This document shows positions 43,165-54,975 of a stretch of 64,000 nucleotides of DNA, piece by piece. The position numbers and the translations under genes were made by a program. A model generated the notes under the pieces. That model worked only from the letters and a program-made list of their open reading frames with translations, searched no databases and had not been told where the DNA came from. How positions within the stretch are numbered: the stretch's first letter is position 1; every line of letters begins with the position of its first letter. The DNA is from Portulaca oleracea (lineage: Eukaryota > Streptophyta > Magnoliopsida > Caryophyllales > Portulacaceae). Where the stretch lies: contig CM055877.1 of assembly GCA_029582165.1 (NCBI GenBank), forward strand, positions 36,724,749 to 36,788,748, given 5' to 3'.

Positions 43165-45965
43165 CACCCGAGCTCATTTAGAAACGAACAAAATTAGGAA
43201 AGAGTTGTCCTCCCCCGCATTTGGTCTCCCTTGGCTTGGTGAGGGCCGCAGGTGATGCAAGGAAAGGCCCCTCACTTTATTAACACTTAACTTCCTTTTT
43301 GGGTTGGGTTTTCCAACATTTTCAATTTATTTTAATTATAGTCGGGTTAGTTTTGCGAGAATTGAACGGCCCATAATACGGGGTTTACCCTGCCAACACA
43401 GGCTTTTCCATTCACCTCTTCGTCGCAAGCGAAGGAGACTTAAGGAGTATCAGCGTCGTACCGCTAATGCCGGTCCCGTGTAGGTCGACTATCTTTATGC
43501 GGTTAATGTCGTTCGATCGACACGAACCAATTAATTCATTTATTTAACTTTTCTTTTTCTTTCGCTTTTGCTTTTACTTTTCTTTTTTTTTTCTTTTCTT
43601 TTTAGAAAACAAGCTCGAAAATGAATCCCTAGAGTCTCCCAGTTTCAACCAGAACATGAAAAGAATCAGGGATCTCATTAGACACTTAATGAAGGGAATC
43701 TAAATAGGTGAGTCATGACAATCACCCAAGATAGGGTCGAAAAATGCTCAAACCGGTTTCTTTTAAAGAAGATTAAGAACGGCTTCCCAATTTTGACAAC
43801 AAAATCCAAGAAACAAAGCAAAAACAAAAACTTTTAAGGTTTTTCACTCCCTTTTTTCTCCTTTTTTACAAAAATTTTTTCAAATTTTAAGCAAAACTAA
43901 GAAAAATAAAATAAAAGGCTAGGTGATCTACCCTTGAAACAGAATATCTCCCCCCCTCCCCCCCCCCCCCTCCACACATAAAATGCCACAATGTCCTCAT
44001 TGTGGGAAGGTGTCATAAGAAAGGGTAGAGAACCTACAAAAACAAACAAACAAAAGCAACTAGCACATAAAAGTGGTGGCGACCCGAGCCCACACGGCTC
44101 AAATAGCAAAATATTCCCAACACAGACACTCAAAGGGGTTCGCCGCCCAAAAGAAAAATCAAACATGCAGCATGGATTAATATATTCACATTCAAAGAGA
44201 GCAGAAAGAGTTTGCCTCGAGGTCTTCAAATAGATCAAACTCAATCCGCGATCCAAAGAACATCATATATACTTGGGGTTAGGAATAATCAAGATAAACA
44301 ATTGAAGTATGAGTGTTCACGTGCATGATCAAAAGAAGGACAAAAATGAAAATATATACAAGACACTAACTAGAGAGCTAACTATAGACAACCCATTAGC
44401 TCACTGTGATGCCCTAATCTTCAAAGAAATCAAAAAAAACAACACAAGATCACACCAATTGAGCTTTAGAAATCAAAGTAGACTAGCAATGGCAGAGAAT
44501 TACCTCAATGGTGGACTGTGGAGATATAATTCAGCAGCGCAATAAATCAAATAAAGGGCATAAAGGACAGCAAGCGACCCAGATTGTGCGCAATTCGTGC
44601 ACAGTAGCTCAATGCAAGCTATTCGTGTGTGTATACTCTAACAAAAACAACGTGGCAACGCAACACACAACTACAATGCAAAAGCACAGCATACAAACAA
44701 GATGCACAATGCGAAAATGCTGTGAATTTGGATAGAAACTGTGAAGCAAGTGTGTTGACAAATGAAATGTAGTAGCTAAACGCACAAAGCATCAAGCAAG
44801 AACATGACATTCAACTCAGCACACAAAAAAAAATAAGCACAGCACATTTGTACAGTTCACAGTGTGGGTGTGTGTGTAAATCGACAAGAATTCTTAATGC
44901 AACAAGATTGTGTGTGTTGCACAGATGAAAAACAACAATTAATCACACAACACACTAATGCAAGAACATTGAGCTCAAACACAGCATATAGTGAGGCAGA
45001 ATTATGTTCAAAAATTTACAAAATCAAACCCTAACTCAATAACAATGACGAACGAACCTGACTTAGATGAGAGGAGAAAGGATTTCGCATAAAACACAAA
45101 GGATTACCTCCCTTAGTTGTGTAGAACAAATGCTTGAGCAAAGTCCAACACATTTTGGGACGAATCTAGGCAGAAACTTGAGATCCTAGCAGCAGGTTTT
45201 CGCAACACCAGAGAAGAATTAGAGTTCGAATCAAAAAATGGAGGGAAAGAGAGGGACGAATTGTGATTGAAGGGGATTGAAGGGGTGTGAGTGAGGGTTC
45301 TTTGCAGGTTTAGGGCTGGAAGAGAGAGAGGGAGTCGAGTGTGTGACAAAAGAAAATGAGGGAGGGTGAAAACAAAATCGGGAATTTAGGGCCAAAACAT
45401 TTCGCTGACAGTGCCAGGTCGTGGGCGCGACCGACACTATTGCGGGCGCGAAGTTCGCAGAGGGTTGGGGGTTACTGGGCGTGTGTCGTGCTTCGCAGCT
45501 GCGGTCTTCCTTTTTCGTAGCTACGGTGAGCTGCTGGAGGAGCTTCGTCTACTGCTACTGTACGCTGTAGCGGGTGCTACGTCTAAGGTAGCGCCTGCTA
45601 CCTCTTGCTTTGCTGTCAATTCAAACAAAACTTCCAACACTCCAAAATAAAATCCAACTCCTAAAAACTTCCACACTTCAACACTCATTTTTCTATACTT
45701 CCTCACATTCAATCTAAAATGTTTCCAACTTTCAAACTCTCTCAACACTCATATTCTTTTCAAAACTTCACTCATTCACACTACTTCTTTCACTCCCAAC
45801 TTCAATTTTCTTATTTTTCAACTCCAACTTTTTCTATTTTTCACCTCATTTTTCTTTCTTTTTTTTAACTTTTTCTTTTAAACCTAGAACTAATACCTCA
45901 AAATACAAAAGAAAGAAATAAAGAAAAATTAAAAAGACAAGAAAAATGGAAAAACCTAAAGAAAA
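43165..45965 (-). other. H 3' non-coding region (proximal part)
   Basis: Continues 13491 across element A; no gene. Read on the minus strand it contains, from the gag-tail end, the TTTAGGTCGAGC block (46049-46119, overlapping the next gene's 3' end), AT-rich purine DNA, palindromes of GTAGCGGGTGCTAC / GGTAGCGCCTGCTACC type (about 45405-45602), CA microsatellites (44860-44920), the hairpin plus C-run (43949-44005) and the structured block (43450-43545). Collinear with 21332-24600 of B. Confidence 0.75.
43949..44005 (-). other. Hairpin and G-run (minus strand) in H
   Basis: CCACAATG-TCCT-CATTGTGG at 43986-44005 and a C-run on the plus strand at 43949-43971 (a G-run in the element's orientation). 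Same site as in A and B. Confidence 0.7.
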
Positions 45966-47183
45966 CTAAAAGGAAAAATTAAAAAGAAGAAAATAAATAA
46001 AATTAGAAAAATTGCAAAAACTTAAAACTAGAAAGGAAGAATTACAAAAATTATGGGGTGCCTCCCATGGAGCGCTAGTTTTAGGTCCCTCGCTCGACCT
46101 AAATACCCGTTTGATTCTAGAGAGACGTGGTGCACATAAGAGGTACATATTCAGTTTCTTCCACCATGTTTGCTTCTTTTTCCTTCCTCTCCAACTTCTA
46201 CCGTCTTTAGACAACCTCAAGTCAAGTCGTCCTTCCGCTCTTTTGGTTGACCATGAGCGGGGAAGAGGTGATGATATCTTTAATTTCTTCCAATGTCGCT
46301 TCCTTCTACTTTTCCAACACCTCCTCGTCACCTCCGCAAATAGAATAAGAGTCTCCTCCGGTGGTTTGATTTGGTGATGGGGATAAAGGAGCAACCTAAG
46401 CTCTTCTTCAAGTGGTTCTCCAAGTTTCAGACACTTGGGAACAATCTCTTCAATTTCTATGTCCTCAATATAAACTTCATCCAATGAGATCTCCTTCCTT
46501 AATGGAACAATCTTGAGGGAATCATCACGAGATGCATCTTCAATTACCTCGGGTTCGGAATATGAGGCCTCGGGATGATTGTTGTCCTTCCCATTATCGG
46601 GTTCCACTTCAAGAATATAAACTTCCTCTTTATGCTCATGAACAATTGTTTCTATCATATTGACTTCAACACAAAGCGGCTTAAAAGATAGTTTCTCAAT
46701 CGGAACATCATGTCTTACATCTATATGTCCTTCATCAATCAAGTGTTAAATCAACCAATTTGGGAGAGGAATTTGCATTTGGTGGGAATCAAATTGCTCT
46801 TCGGGGCATTCAAGAATATTTCCATTCAAAACTACTTCTTGTATTTCCTCCACCTTCTCTTCTACACAATTGGCTTCCTCATCAATCACATCCTCCTTCT
46901 CATTATCAACCACTTGCTCAACCTCTATACTCACTCCTTCGGTTTTATCCTCAACATCTCCCTCATTTCATTCAAGAAGTCTCTCCTCCACCAACTTAAG
47001 CTCCTCAACTTCTCCTCCACTCCGCAAAATAATAGCACTCACCTCCACTTCTTGGATAGGAGTGGATTGGATAGGTGCAAGTTGAAATTGGTTGGCTTGA
47101 GCCAATTCGAGCTCGAGACTTTGGATATAAGCTTGATCCTCCTCTTAGTCATCCATAATTCGCCCCAACATCAACCCAAATGA
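45966..47183 (-). pseudogene. Acidic Gag tail of element H
   Basis: Counterpart of 20036-21331 in B. In minus order: an AIILRSGGEVEE motif (about 47000-47050), the Athila gag marker; a Glu-rich segment with LPNWLI; and, after a stop at 46746-46748, the HKEEVYILEVEPDNG and ISLDEVYIEDIEIE blocks and a basic C-terminus. The stop is TAA where B reads CAA, a single C-to-T change. A second stop and a frame change lie upstream near 46940-46990. No protease or RT follows, as in B. Confidence 0.75.
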
Positions 47184-47186
47184 GGA

Positions 47187-48217
47187 TTATTGGGGTGGTT
47201 GAGAAATTTGAGGTTGTGGAATGTCTTGTTGGGTTAGATGGAAGGTTTCTTCTTGAATGAATGAGTGATGGTCAATGGTTTGAAAAGGAGAAGGGTAAAG
47301 GTTGGTGGTATGGTCATAAGAAATGGGATCTTGTTCAACATAGGAAGAATGAATGGCACTCACTTGCTCTAATTGTTGAAAATTGAAAACTTGCACTTCT
47401 TGAGTCATTCTCAAATGCTTAGAAGTCTCCTCATTCACCATTTCTTTTTGCATTTCATAAATAGAGGCCAAAAGAAGTGCAATAATAGAATCCTACTCCA
47501 AAGATAAATTTCCTTCACTATATTTGCAACCTCCAAAATCAGGAGCATATTGAACAAGCTCATGAAGGAATTTGTCAGCCTCCTCCGCAGTTTTCTTCAA
47601 AAATGTCCCACCGGATGCAATATCGATCGATTCTTTGAGAGAATCAAAGAGTCCACAATAGAAGTGCTGAAGTAGCATCCAGTTGGGTAGATTGTGGGGC
47701 GGACACTGACGTTGGAACTTTTGAATCTCCCCCATGCTTCGAAAAGAGACTCTCTGACTTTTTGCTTGAAACTCATAATATCTTCCCGGAGTCTACAAGT
47801 TTTATCAGTTGGGAAAAATCTTTGAAGGAAATCTCTCTTTACGGCCTCCCATGAAGAATAAAATCCAGGTGGACATATATCAAGCCACATTTCAGCTTTT
47901 ACCCTTACAGTAAGAGGAAAGAACTTCAACTTCAAATATTCTGAAGATATTCCGGGCATATGTATGAAACTGATACACTTCTTGAATTTCTCCATATGAG
48001 CAATTGGACTCTCAGAAATATCTCTATAGAACGGGTTACTTTCAAACACTTCAAGAAGACACGGCTTGAACTCAAATTCCGTGTCAGGTGGTAATGGTGG
48101 TAAGATGATTGGGTTGCCTCCCGTACCCGGAGATGGAACGGCATATGATAGAAGGGTACGGGATGAATCAGCTTGGACTTCACCCATTAGGACTTGAAGC
48201 CTCCTACGATGCTCCAT
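47187..48217 (-). pseudogene. gag: Athila-type Gag of element H
   Basis: Starts at ATG 48217 (MEHRRRLQVLMGEVQ), the start lost in B. Gag domain: PFYRDISESPIAHMEKF, EYLKLKFFPLT, MWLDICPPGFYSSWEAVKRDFLQRFF, SLFEAWGRFK, then in a shifted frame NLPNWMLLQHFYCGL and IDIASGGTFLKKTAEEA. The frame changes near 47720, and a stop near 47490 separates the last part (MASIYEMQKEMVNEETSKHL). Upstream, TG2 inserted in the leader between primer site and gag. It would encode the capsid protein of the H/B family. Confidence 0.85.
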
Positions 48218-48243
48218 TGAACATTAGGGCGTACCTACATGCA

Positions 48244-49094
48244 TGTTCGGTCTCGTTCCGAACAAAATTTCTTCTCTTTTATAAGGTATATTTGCTTGTT
48301 TTAACCCCTATTCATATATTAGATATAATGATTTGGTGTTTTGTAGAAAATAAGGAGTTAGAAGAAGTTTGGGCTTAATTGAAGGTTTTTAGGGAATCCC
48401 GAGCTATTTCCCGAGTCAAACCAAGTCAACCCAAGCCGAGAGCCGAGGCGAAACCGAAGCCGGAAATTCCATATCAAGATTGGCGCAAAACAGGGGAACG
48501 GTACAAACTCAAAGGTTCGAAATATGTGTGCCTTCACCCTTTGGATCATAACTCCTTCGTTACAACTCCGATTGGTCTGAAATTTTGGGAGCTTAAAGTA
48601 CACACCGAGAGCTTTCCATCGATATCTGACGCGCCTAAAACGAAGTTCGGATGAAGAAGTTATGCGCGTTTGAAGTCGACAGGGAAAAACTGCCCAAAAC
48701 AGTGGCTCGCACGAGCCAGGCTTCTGGGGCAACAAAGACACCAGCCAGAACACTGGCTCGCCCGAGCCAGGGAGTGGCTCGCCCGAGCCACTCTGTCTGC
48801 AGACGCGCGTGCTGCAATTTGTTCTAGGGTTTTGGGTTGTATTTTTCCTTCTTCTATAAATACCCACTTGTATTAATCCAACAAAAGAGAATCAATTAGC
48901 CTAGGTAGTTTAGGAGTAGAATTAGATTTAATTGCTTTCCTTTATTTGCTTTAATCTCTCTTAATTGTTCTTCAAGTTTTCAATTGTTCTTCATTGTTCT
49001 TCAAGCTTTCATTGATTTCTAGCATTTGTATTCAAACTTTCTCAAGCTTTCTCAATTCAAGCAAGTTTCAATTGAAGTTTTACAAGTTTTCTCT

Positions 49095-49132
<38 letters not shown>

Positions 49133-49617
49133 ATTTCCATTGTTGACTTGTTTTCCAAGCTTTATAGTGTTAGCCACAATCAACTCCATTTTTAGTGGGG
49201 AGGAGGGTCAAGGAACTCCAATTCTACTTACTAGTGAGAATTTGGGGGATTCTTGGTAATCCAAACCACAATTTCTTGTTTGTTCGGGGGAAATTCAAGT
49301 GTAGATTGAAGGTTTATTGAAGATTAGTCATCAAAGGTATAATTTCACGTTCCCAATTTCATTGTTCATTCATTGTCTTCATTCATGCCTTTTAATTACT
49401 TTCATCTTTAAGTGCTTTCTTTATTGCTTTCTTTTAATTGCTTTCTTTATTATTATCATGTCTAGGTTAGATTTAAATGCTTTCTTTACATAATTTATCG
49501 CTTTCCGCACTTGAGAAAAACCCATTTACACAAACCGATTTACCTTAATCAAGCCTAACACCCATCCCTGAGATCGACAATCCTTACTTATAAAACCACA
49601 AAAATTACAACCGAACA
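48244..49617 (+). repeat. TG2 5' LTR
   Basis: 1374 bp. Palindromes GTGGCTCG-CC-CGAGCCAC and variants at 48702-48800, TATAAATA 48855-48862, CT microsatellite about 49090-49132. Single copy of the 32-bp segment that is duplicated in the 3' LTR. Confidence 0.93.
48702..48800 (+). repeat. Palindrome cluster in TG2 5' LTR
   Basis: Three copies of TGGCTCGCNCGAGCCA-type palindromes within 100 bp, ending 55 bp before the TATA box. The 3' LTR has four (53908-54022). Confidence 0.8.
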
Positions 49618-49618
49618 A

Positions 49619-49634
49619 TGGCGATTCTTGTGAT
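49619..49634 (+). promoter_or_regulatory. Degenerate primer-binding site of TG2
   Basis: The position of the tRNA-Asp site reads TGGCGATTCTTGTGAT. Only the first five bases match the site in TG1, while the sequence on both sides is conserved between TG1 and TG2. Confidence 0.6.
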
Positions 49635-49794
49635 GGCGTTATTTGGTAGATTAGGCTATTGGTTTGTGTGTACATAGTTTATTGCTTTCTCGATTATGCT
49701 AGAAAAATGTAGCGAAAAAAATTGAATATCGAAAAAAGTGAGAAAAGAAAAGAAAAAAATAGAAAATTAGAAAAATAGAAAAAAAAAGAGAGTT

Positions 49795-51470
49795 ATGGAT
49801 AGTCCCCAATTCCCTCAATTTGGAGGTATTTTGCTAGATTGCATGACTACCGTGTTCAGTGTGAATTATATGGTATCTTTTATGATACATTATCTCTTTT
49901 GGGAATTGTTAGTGAGGGTGTGAATTATGAGACCCGAAACCTTTTAGATTATTACGGGTTTTCTTGTTTAGGTGAAGAAAAAGCATGGGAGTTACTTGAA
50001 TGGTTGTCTAGGGAGTCCTATGAGTTTGAACAACAAAATGTTAGTCCTAGCTTCCAACCTCCTTATGCACCACCCTTTGGGACCGAAACTGAACAATCAT
50101 GTGAATACCCCGTGTATGTTGATGATCAACCTTATAGTGGGGATTATGTGGAAGACTGTTATGATCTTTCCCAAAGTGTCGATGTTGAATCTCCTTCCGT
50201 GTGCTCCTTGTGTTATTCGCCATATCATAGTTCAATTTCTTGTTTGGAAGCTACAGTGGCTTCCTTCGAGGCGGAAGTAGGAAAATTATGTGCGAACATG
50301 AATAAGTATATGCGTGAATTTGCCCATGAGAGTAATCATAGAGTAGAAACTCCTTCTTCACAAATGGTTGATTCGAATGTTGAAGTAGGTCATTCATCGT
50401 CTTTGAGTCCTGAAATGCATGTTGATTCTGTTGTGTATGATGAGGATGATGACTATTATAACCGACCATGCCTTGGACTACTTAGCAATTCCTTAGCCCC
50501 AGCCCCACCTAATGAGCATGAGGAACAAAATGATTCTGTGTGTGATGATGTAGAATTAGTTGAAAACATGCTAGATGATGAACTATTGTCCACACCCTTG
50601 TCCATGCCTTTATGTGAAGAAAAGATTGAGTTTAGTGAATGTCATGATGTAATTGAGCATGATCTTGTTGAGAGTGAAATTGAATCTGTTGTGATTGAAT
50701 GTGTGCTTGATAACGATTTGTTCACTTTCATTGAGGATCATTGCATTAGTGAAGCATTAGCTACCCTTGTATGTGAATCCATTGATGTGCATACCTGTGA
50801 TGATGAGCATAATTCTTTGGGGATTGATCATGATTGTTTGAACTTGGTTGTTGATGATGATGCTTTTGATGATGACATGCTTTATGAGTCATTCACGATA
50901 AGTTATGACCCTGAACCTTCCACTTTCACTTTTGATGTTGATAGTTCTTCTAGTGAGTTTGATATTGATGAAGATGAAGATGTGCTTGTGTGTGATGTTG
51001 GGAGTGTTATGATGTGGTCTAACCCTCTGTTTTCCTTATTACCTATTGACGATTGTGATGATTATTTGGATGAGAGTGGTGATTTGGAATTTGTGATTGA
51101 TGAAAATTGCATGGAAATTGAGTTTGAACCATTGTTTCCATCCAAGTCTTCGCATGAGCATGTTCAGAAATGTGTTGTATTGCCTCCTTCCGTTGATTTG
51201 TATACCCAATCTCCATTTACGAGTCAATGGGAGGATCCATTTGTCATGTCTTCTTTCACCGTGCCTAGAAAAGTCTTGTATATTCATGAATTTCATCAGC
51301 TCTATGACTTTTCTAAGGCATTTGATAAATTATTAAGGGCACTAATGTTTGTTTATGTGCTATTGCGAGTGTGCTCTTACAACCACCATTCTGAGATGCA
51401 TGAGAGGATGCATGATTTGTTACTCCGGGCGTTGAATGGTTCTGACATGATGCCCGATATCTTGAGGTGA
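49795..51470 (+). pseudogene. Truncated-Gag zinc-knuckle acidic protein of TG2
   Basis: Paralogue of the 569-residue TG1 protein. The original ATG is at 49795, but a 16-bp deletion near 49828, between two TTTG repeats, shifts the frame after about 10 codons. From 49839 the frame is open for 543 codons to TGA 51470. It keeps the Gag-like segment (YGIFYDTL, NLLDYYGFSC, EEKAWELLEWL), the zinc knuckle CSLCYSPYHSSISC (50202-50243), the acidic region and the C-terminus. Relative to TG1 it has a 4-residue insertion (AFDD) and a 10-residue deletion in the acidic part, both in frame. No internal stop over 540 codons, so the lesion at the start may be recent. Confidence 0.78.
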
Positions 51471-53418
51471 GAAGGAGTGAATTTCTTGATAAGATACCTT
51501 TGAGGTAATATCCTTCCTCACCCTTCTTGTATAATTAGTGAGTTGGTCTTTCTTTTCTTCTTTTATTTTCTTTTTGTGTGTGTCATTTTCTTTTATTTTG
51601 GGGTGCTTGCTTACCTACTTCTGTTTCCATTTTGAGGACACGACAACCACTTTGTGTTGGAGTGGGAGGGTAGTATGTATTCCGGTATTCGAGTCTAAGA
51701 AAAGAAAAAAAAGGAGTCGTTTTGTAAATATTTCAGTTTGTTTTCTTAGTTCATTAGTCCTTAGTGTCTTGGATAGTTTGTTTTTCCTTTTGATCTTGCA
51801 TGTGAACCATCACGCATAGTATGCTTTTCTTGTTTATTTCTAACCTTGGTGTGATGTTCCTTGGATCGTGGATTGAATATGCTTGATTGAAGACTTCGAG
51901 GTGACTTCTTTCCACCCTCTCTTTATGTGAATATATCAATGATCCATGATGCATGCTTGATTTTCTTTTTGGGTGGCGAACCCCTTGAGTGTGAATGTTG
52001 GATATATTTTGTTGTTGGAGCCGTGTGGGCTCGGGTCTCCACCGCTTTTTATGTGATAAGTGTTTGTATATATGCTTTTCTTGGTTTTCTACCTTACTCG
52101 AGACACCCTTCTCATAATGGAGACATTGTGATGTCTTGTGTTGGAGTGGGGGGGTGGTCTTTTCCATTTGTCATGGGTAGATCACCTAGTTTTTGAGTCT
52201 TTTGTTTTTGTTTTTCTTAGTTTGTGTCCAAAAATCTAAAAATATTTTGTGTGAAAACAAAAAGGGGAGAAATGTTGTGAAAAACCCAAAAGTTGTTTTT
52301 CTTTTTGAAGATGTTTCCGTTCACAGTTGTGTAGATAGTTGTCTAATTGGCTGGTTCAATCAGTTAGAAGCGACCGGTATGAATAATGATGGGCCTTAGG
52401 AAGGATTTTTGCCATGACTTATCTCTATTAGACCTTTACATGGAATGGGAAAGCGGAATCCTCAAATCTTACACGCTTTGACTGTGTCTTCTTACCTAAG
52501 TTAGACGGTTTTAGTTGTTCAATTGCTTAAGCTCTTAATTAATGCATTAAATAATTACTTTCGGGCCTACCGTCATGGGTTGGTTTGGGTGGATCAGCAC
52601 CCTATGCCCCTTAAGTGCAATGACTCACGTTTGGAGAAACCCAACAGGGAGGGTAACCCTTTGCGAAGGCCGGTGCTTAAATCCCCCCAAACCCGATACC
52701 GACGCTCTAAAAGACACAAAACGGATTGAGTGGAAAGAAAAGAGCGTAGGTTTTTGAAAAAGAAAGAAAAAGAGCGAAGCAAGAAAAAGAAAAAAAGAGT
52801 TGAGCAAAAGAATGGTAAGAAAGAGCAAGAAAAAGCAAGAAAAGGAAAGAAAAAAACAGAAAGAAAAGAGAGGTTGAAAGAAAAACCAAGAGTGAAGTAG
52901 GATAGATAATCCCGAGCTTGAGCATAAGAACAACTCTGATTGTCTGGTTTAGGATAGGAAGGACCGACTAGAGCCCACTTGTACATATGCACGAGGTGTT
53001 TTGCTCATCAGGAAGTGTTTTGGTTCAAAATCTCAAAGATTGGCAGTTTTCCAACCTTCGTGTCTTAATTTGTTTATACTTCCTTCTTCCAATTGATTGT
53101 TAAGGCGGGTTGGGGAACTAGGTGCATGATTGGGGACGGAAATATTTTCTTTGCTTTTGTTTTGTTTCGTTTTTCAGTTTTCACTTCTTTTTCTTTCCCC
53201 CTTTTCTTTCCTCGTGGCTTTTGTGGGTATAGTTGCTATAAACCCTCATGAGACCTACCTCGTCCACCCGGGCTACCGGGGGGTTTAAAGGGCTTGATGC
53301 ATATGCTAAATGCATCCACGATTCCTGCGAAAGTAAGTTAGGGTTTTTAGTTTTTCTTTTTAGTCCTTTTCTTTGTTTTTAGTTTGCTCGGGGCGAGCAA
53401 ACCCTTGTGTTAAAGTGG
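51471..53418 (+). other. TG2 3' untranslated region
   Basis: No gene. Holds a GGAGTGGGAGGG run (about 51658), an imperfect hairpin TCATAATGGAGACATTGTGA (52112-52131) with a following G-run (52144-52152), AG-rich DNA (52730-52880), the conserved ACCCGGGCTACC block (53234-53317), and the PPT hairpin with arms GTTTGCTCG/CGAGCAAAC (53383-53403), then purine-rich sequence to the LTR. Confidence 0.75.
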
Positions 53419-54833
53419 TGTTCGGTCTCGTTCCGAACCGAATTTCTTCTCTTTTATAGGGTATATTTGCTTGTTTTAACCCCTATTTATATATTAGATA
53501 TTATGATTTGGTGTTTTGTAGGAAAATAAGGAGTTAGAAGAAGTTTGGGCTTAATTGAAGGTTTTTAGGGAATCCCGAGCTATTTCCCGAGTCAAACCAA
53601 GTCAACCCGAGCCGAGAGCCGAGTCAAACCAAGTCAACCCGATCCGAGACCAAGGCGAAACCGAAGCCGGAAATTCCATATCAAGATTGGCGCAAAACAG
53701 GGGAACGGTACAAACTTAAAGGTTTGAAATACGTGTGCCTTCACCCTTTGGGTCATAACTCCTTCGTTACAACTCCGATTGGTCTGAAATTTTAAAAGCT
53801 TAAAGTACACACCGAGAGCTTTCCATTGATATCTTACGAGACTAAAACGGAGTTCGGATAAAGAAGTTATGCGCGTTTGAAGTCGGCATGGAAAAACTGC
53901 CCAGAACAGTGGCTCGCCCAAGCCATCTACTGGCTCGCCCGAGCCAGGCTTCTGGGGCAACAAAGACACCAGCCAGAACACTGGCTCACCCGAGCCAGGG
54001 AGTGGCTCGCCCGAGCCACTCTGTCTGCAGACGCGCATGCTGCGATTTGTTCTAGGGTTTTGGGTTGTATTTTTCCTTCTTCTATAAATACCCACTTGTA
54101 TTAATCCAACAAAAGAGAATCAATTAGCCTAGGTAGTTTAGGAGTAGAATTAGATTTAATTGCTTTCCTTTATTTGCTTTAATCTCTCTTAATTATTCTT
54201 CAAATTTTCAATTGTTCTTCATTGTTCTTCAAGCTTTCATTGATTTCTAGCATTTGTATTCAAACTTTCTCAAGCTTTCTCAATTCAAGCAAGTTTCCAT
54301 TGAAGTTTTACAAGCTTTCTCTCTCTTATCTCTCTCTCTCTCTCTCTAATTTCCATTGTTGACTTGTTTTCCAAGCTTTATAGTGTTAGCCACAATCAAC
54401 TCCATTTTTAGTGGGGAGGAGGGTCAAGGAACTCCAATTCTACTTACTAGTGAGAATTTGGGGGATTCTTGGTAATCCAAACCACAATTTCTTGTTTGTT
54501 CGGGGGAAATTCAAGTGTAGATTGAAGGTTTATTGAAGATTAGTCATCAAAGGTATAATTTCTCGTTCCCAATTTCATTGTTCATTCATTGTCTTCATTC
54601 ATGCCTTTTAATTGCTTTCATCTTTAAGTGCTTTCTTTATTGCTTTCTTTTAATTGCTTTCTTTATTATTATCATGTCTAGGTTAGATTTAAATTCTTTC
54701 TTTACATAATTTATCGCTTTCCGCACTTGAGAAAAACCCATTTACACAAACCGATTTACCTTAATCAAGCCTAACACCCATCCCTGAGATCGACAATCTT
54801 TACTTATAAAACCACAAAAATTACAACCAAACA
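53419..54833 (+). repeat. TG2 3' LTR
   Basis: 1415 bp. Palindromes 53908-54022, TATAAATA 54083-54090, CT microsatellite about 54330-54352, 32-bp tandem duplication at 53588-53619 and 53620-53651. Confidence 0.93.
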
Positions 54834-54952
54834 ATGCACCAACAAGAACCAATAGAAGCATCAAATTCAATGGGATTAGCACAAACTAATTTCTAGCGTG
54901 AAAGCAATCTCAAATAACCAAAGACGAAGAAACTAAAACTAGGGGCGCTGGC

Positions 54953-54970
54953 TCCCCGGCAACGGCGCCA
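54953..54970 (-). promoter_or_regulatory. H primer-binding site, tRNA-Asp
   Basis: Minus-strand TGGCGCCGTTGCCGGGGA, an 18-base perfect match to the tRNA-Asp 3' end, five bases after the LTR. The leader to gag runs 54952-54839 and resumes at 48238 across TG2. Confidence 0.9.
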
Positions 54971-54975
54971 TTTTG

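Larger units (their letters stand above)
48244..54833 (+). mobile_element. TG2: complete gag-only LTR retrotransposon inserted in H
   Basis: 6590 bp. LTRs 48244-49617 and 53419-54833, ends TGTTCGG...C(C)(G/A)AACA; target-site duplication ATGCA at 48239-48243 and 54834-54838. The empty site can be read in the relative B at about 19245-19260. Single gag-like gene, no pol. Second copy of the family seen at 1-6354. Confidence 0.95.
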
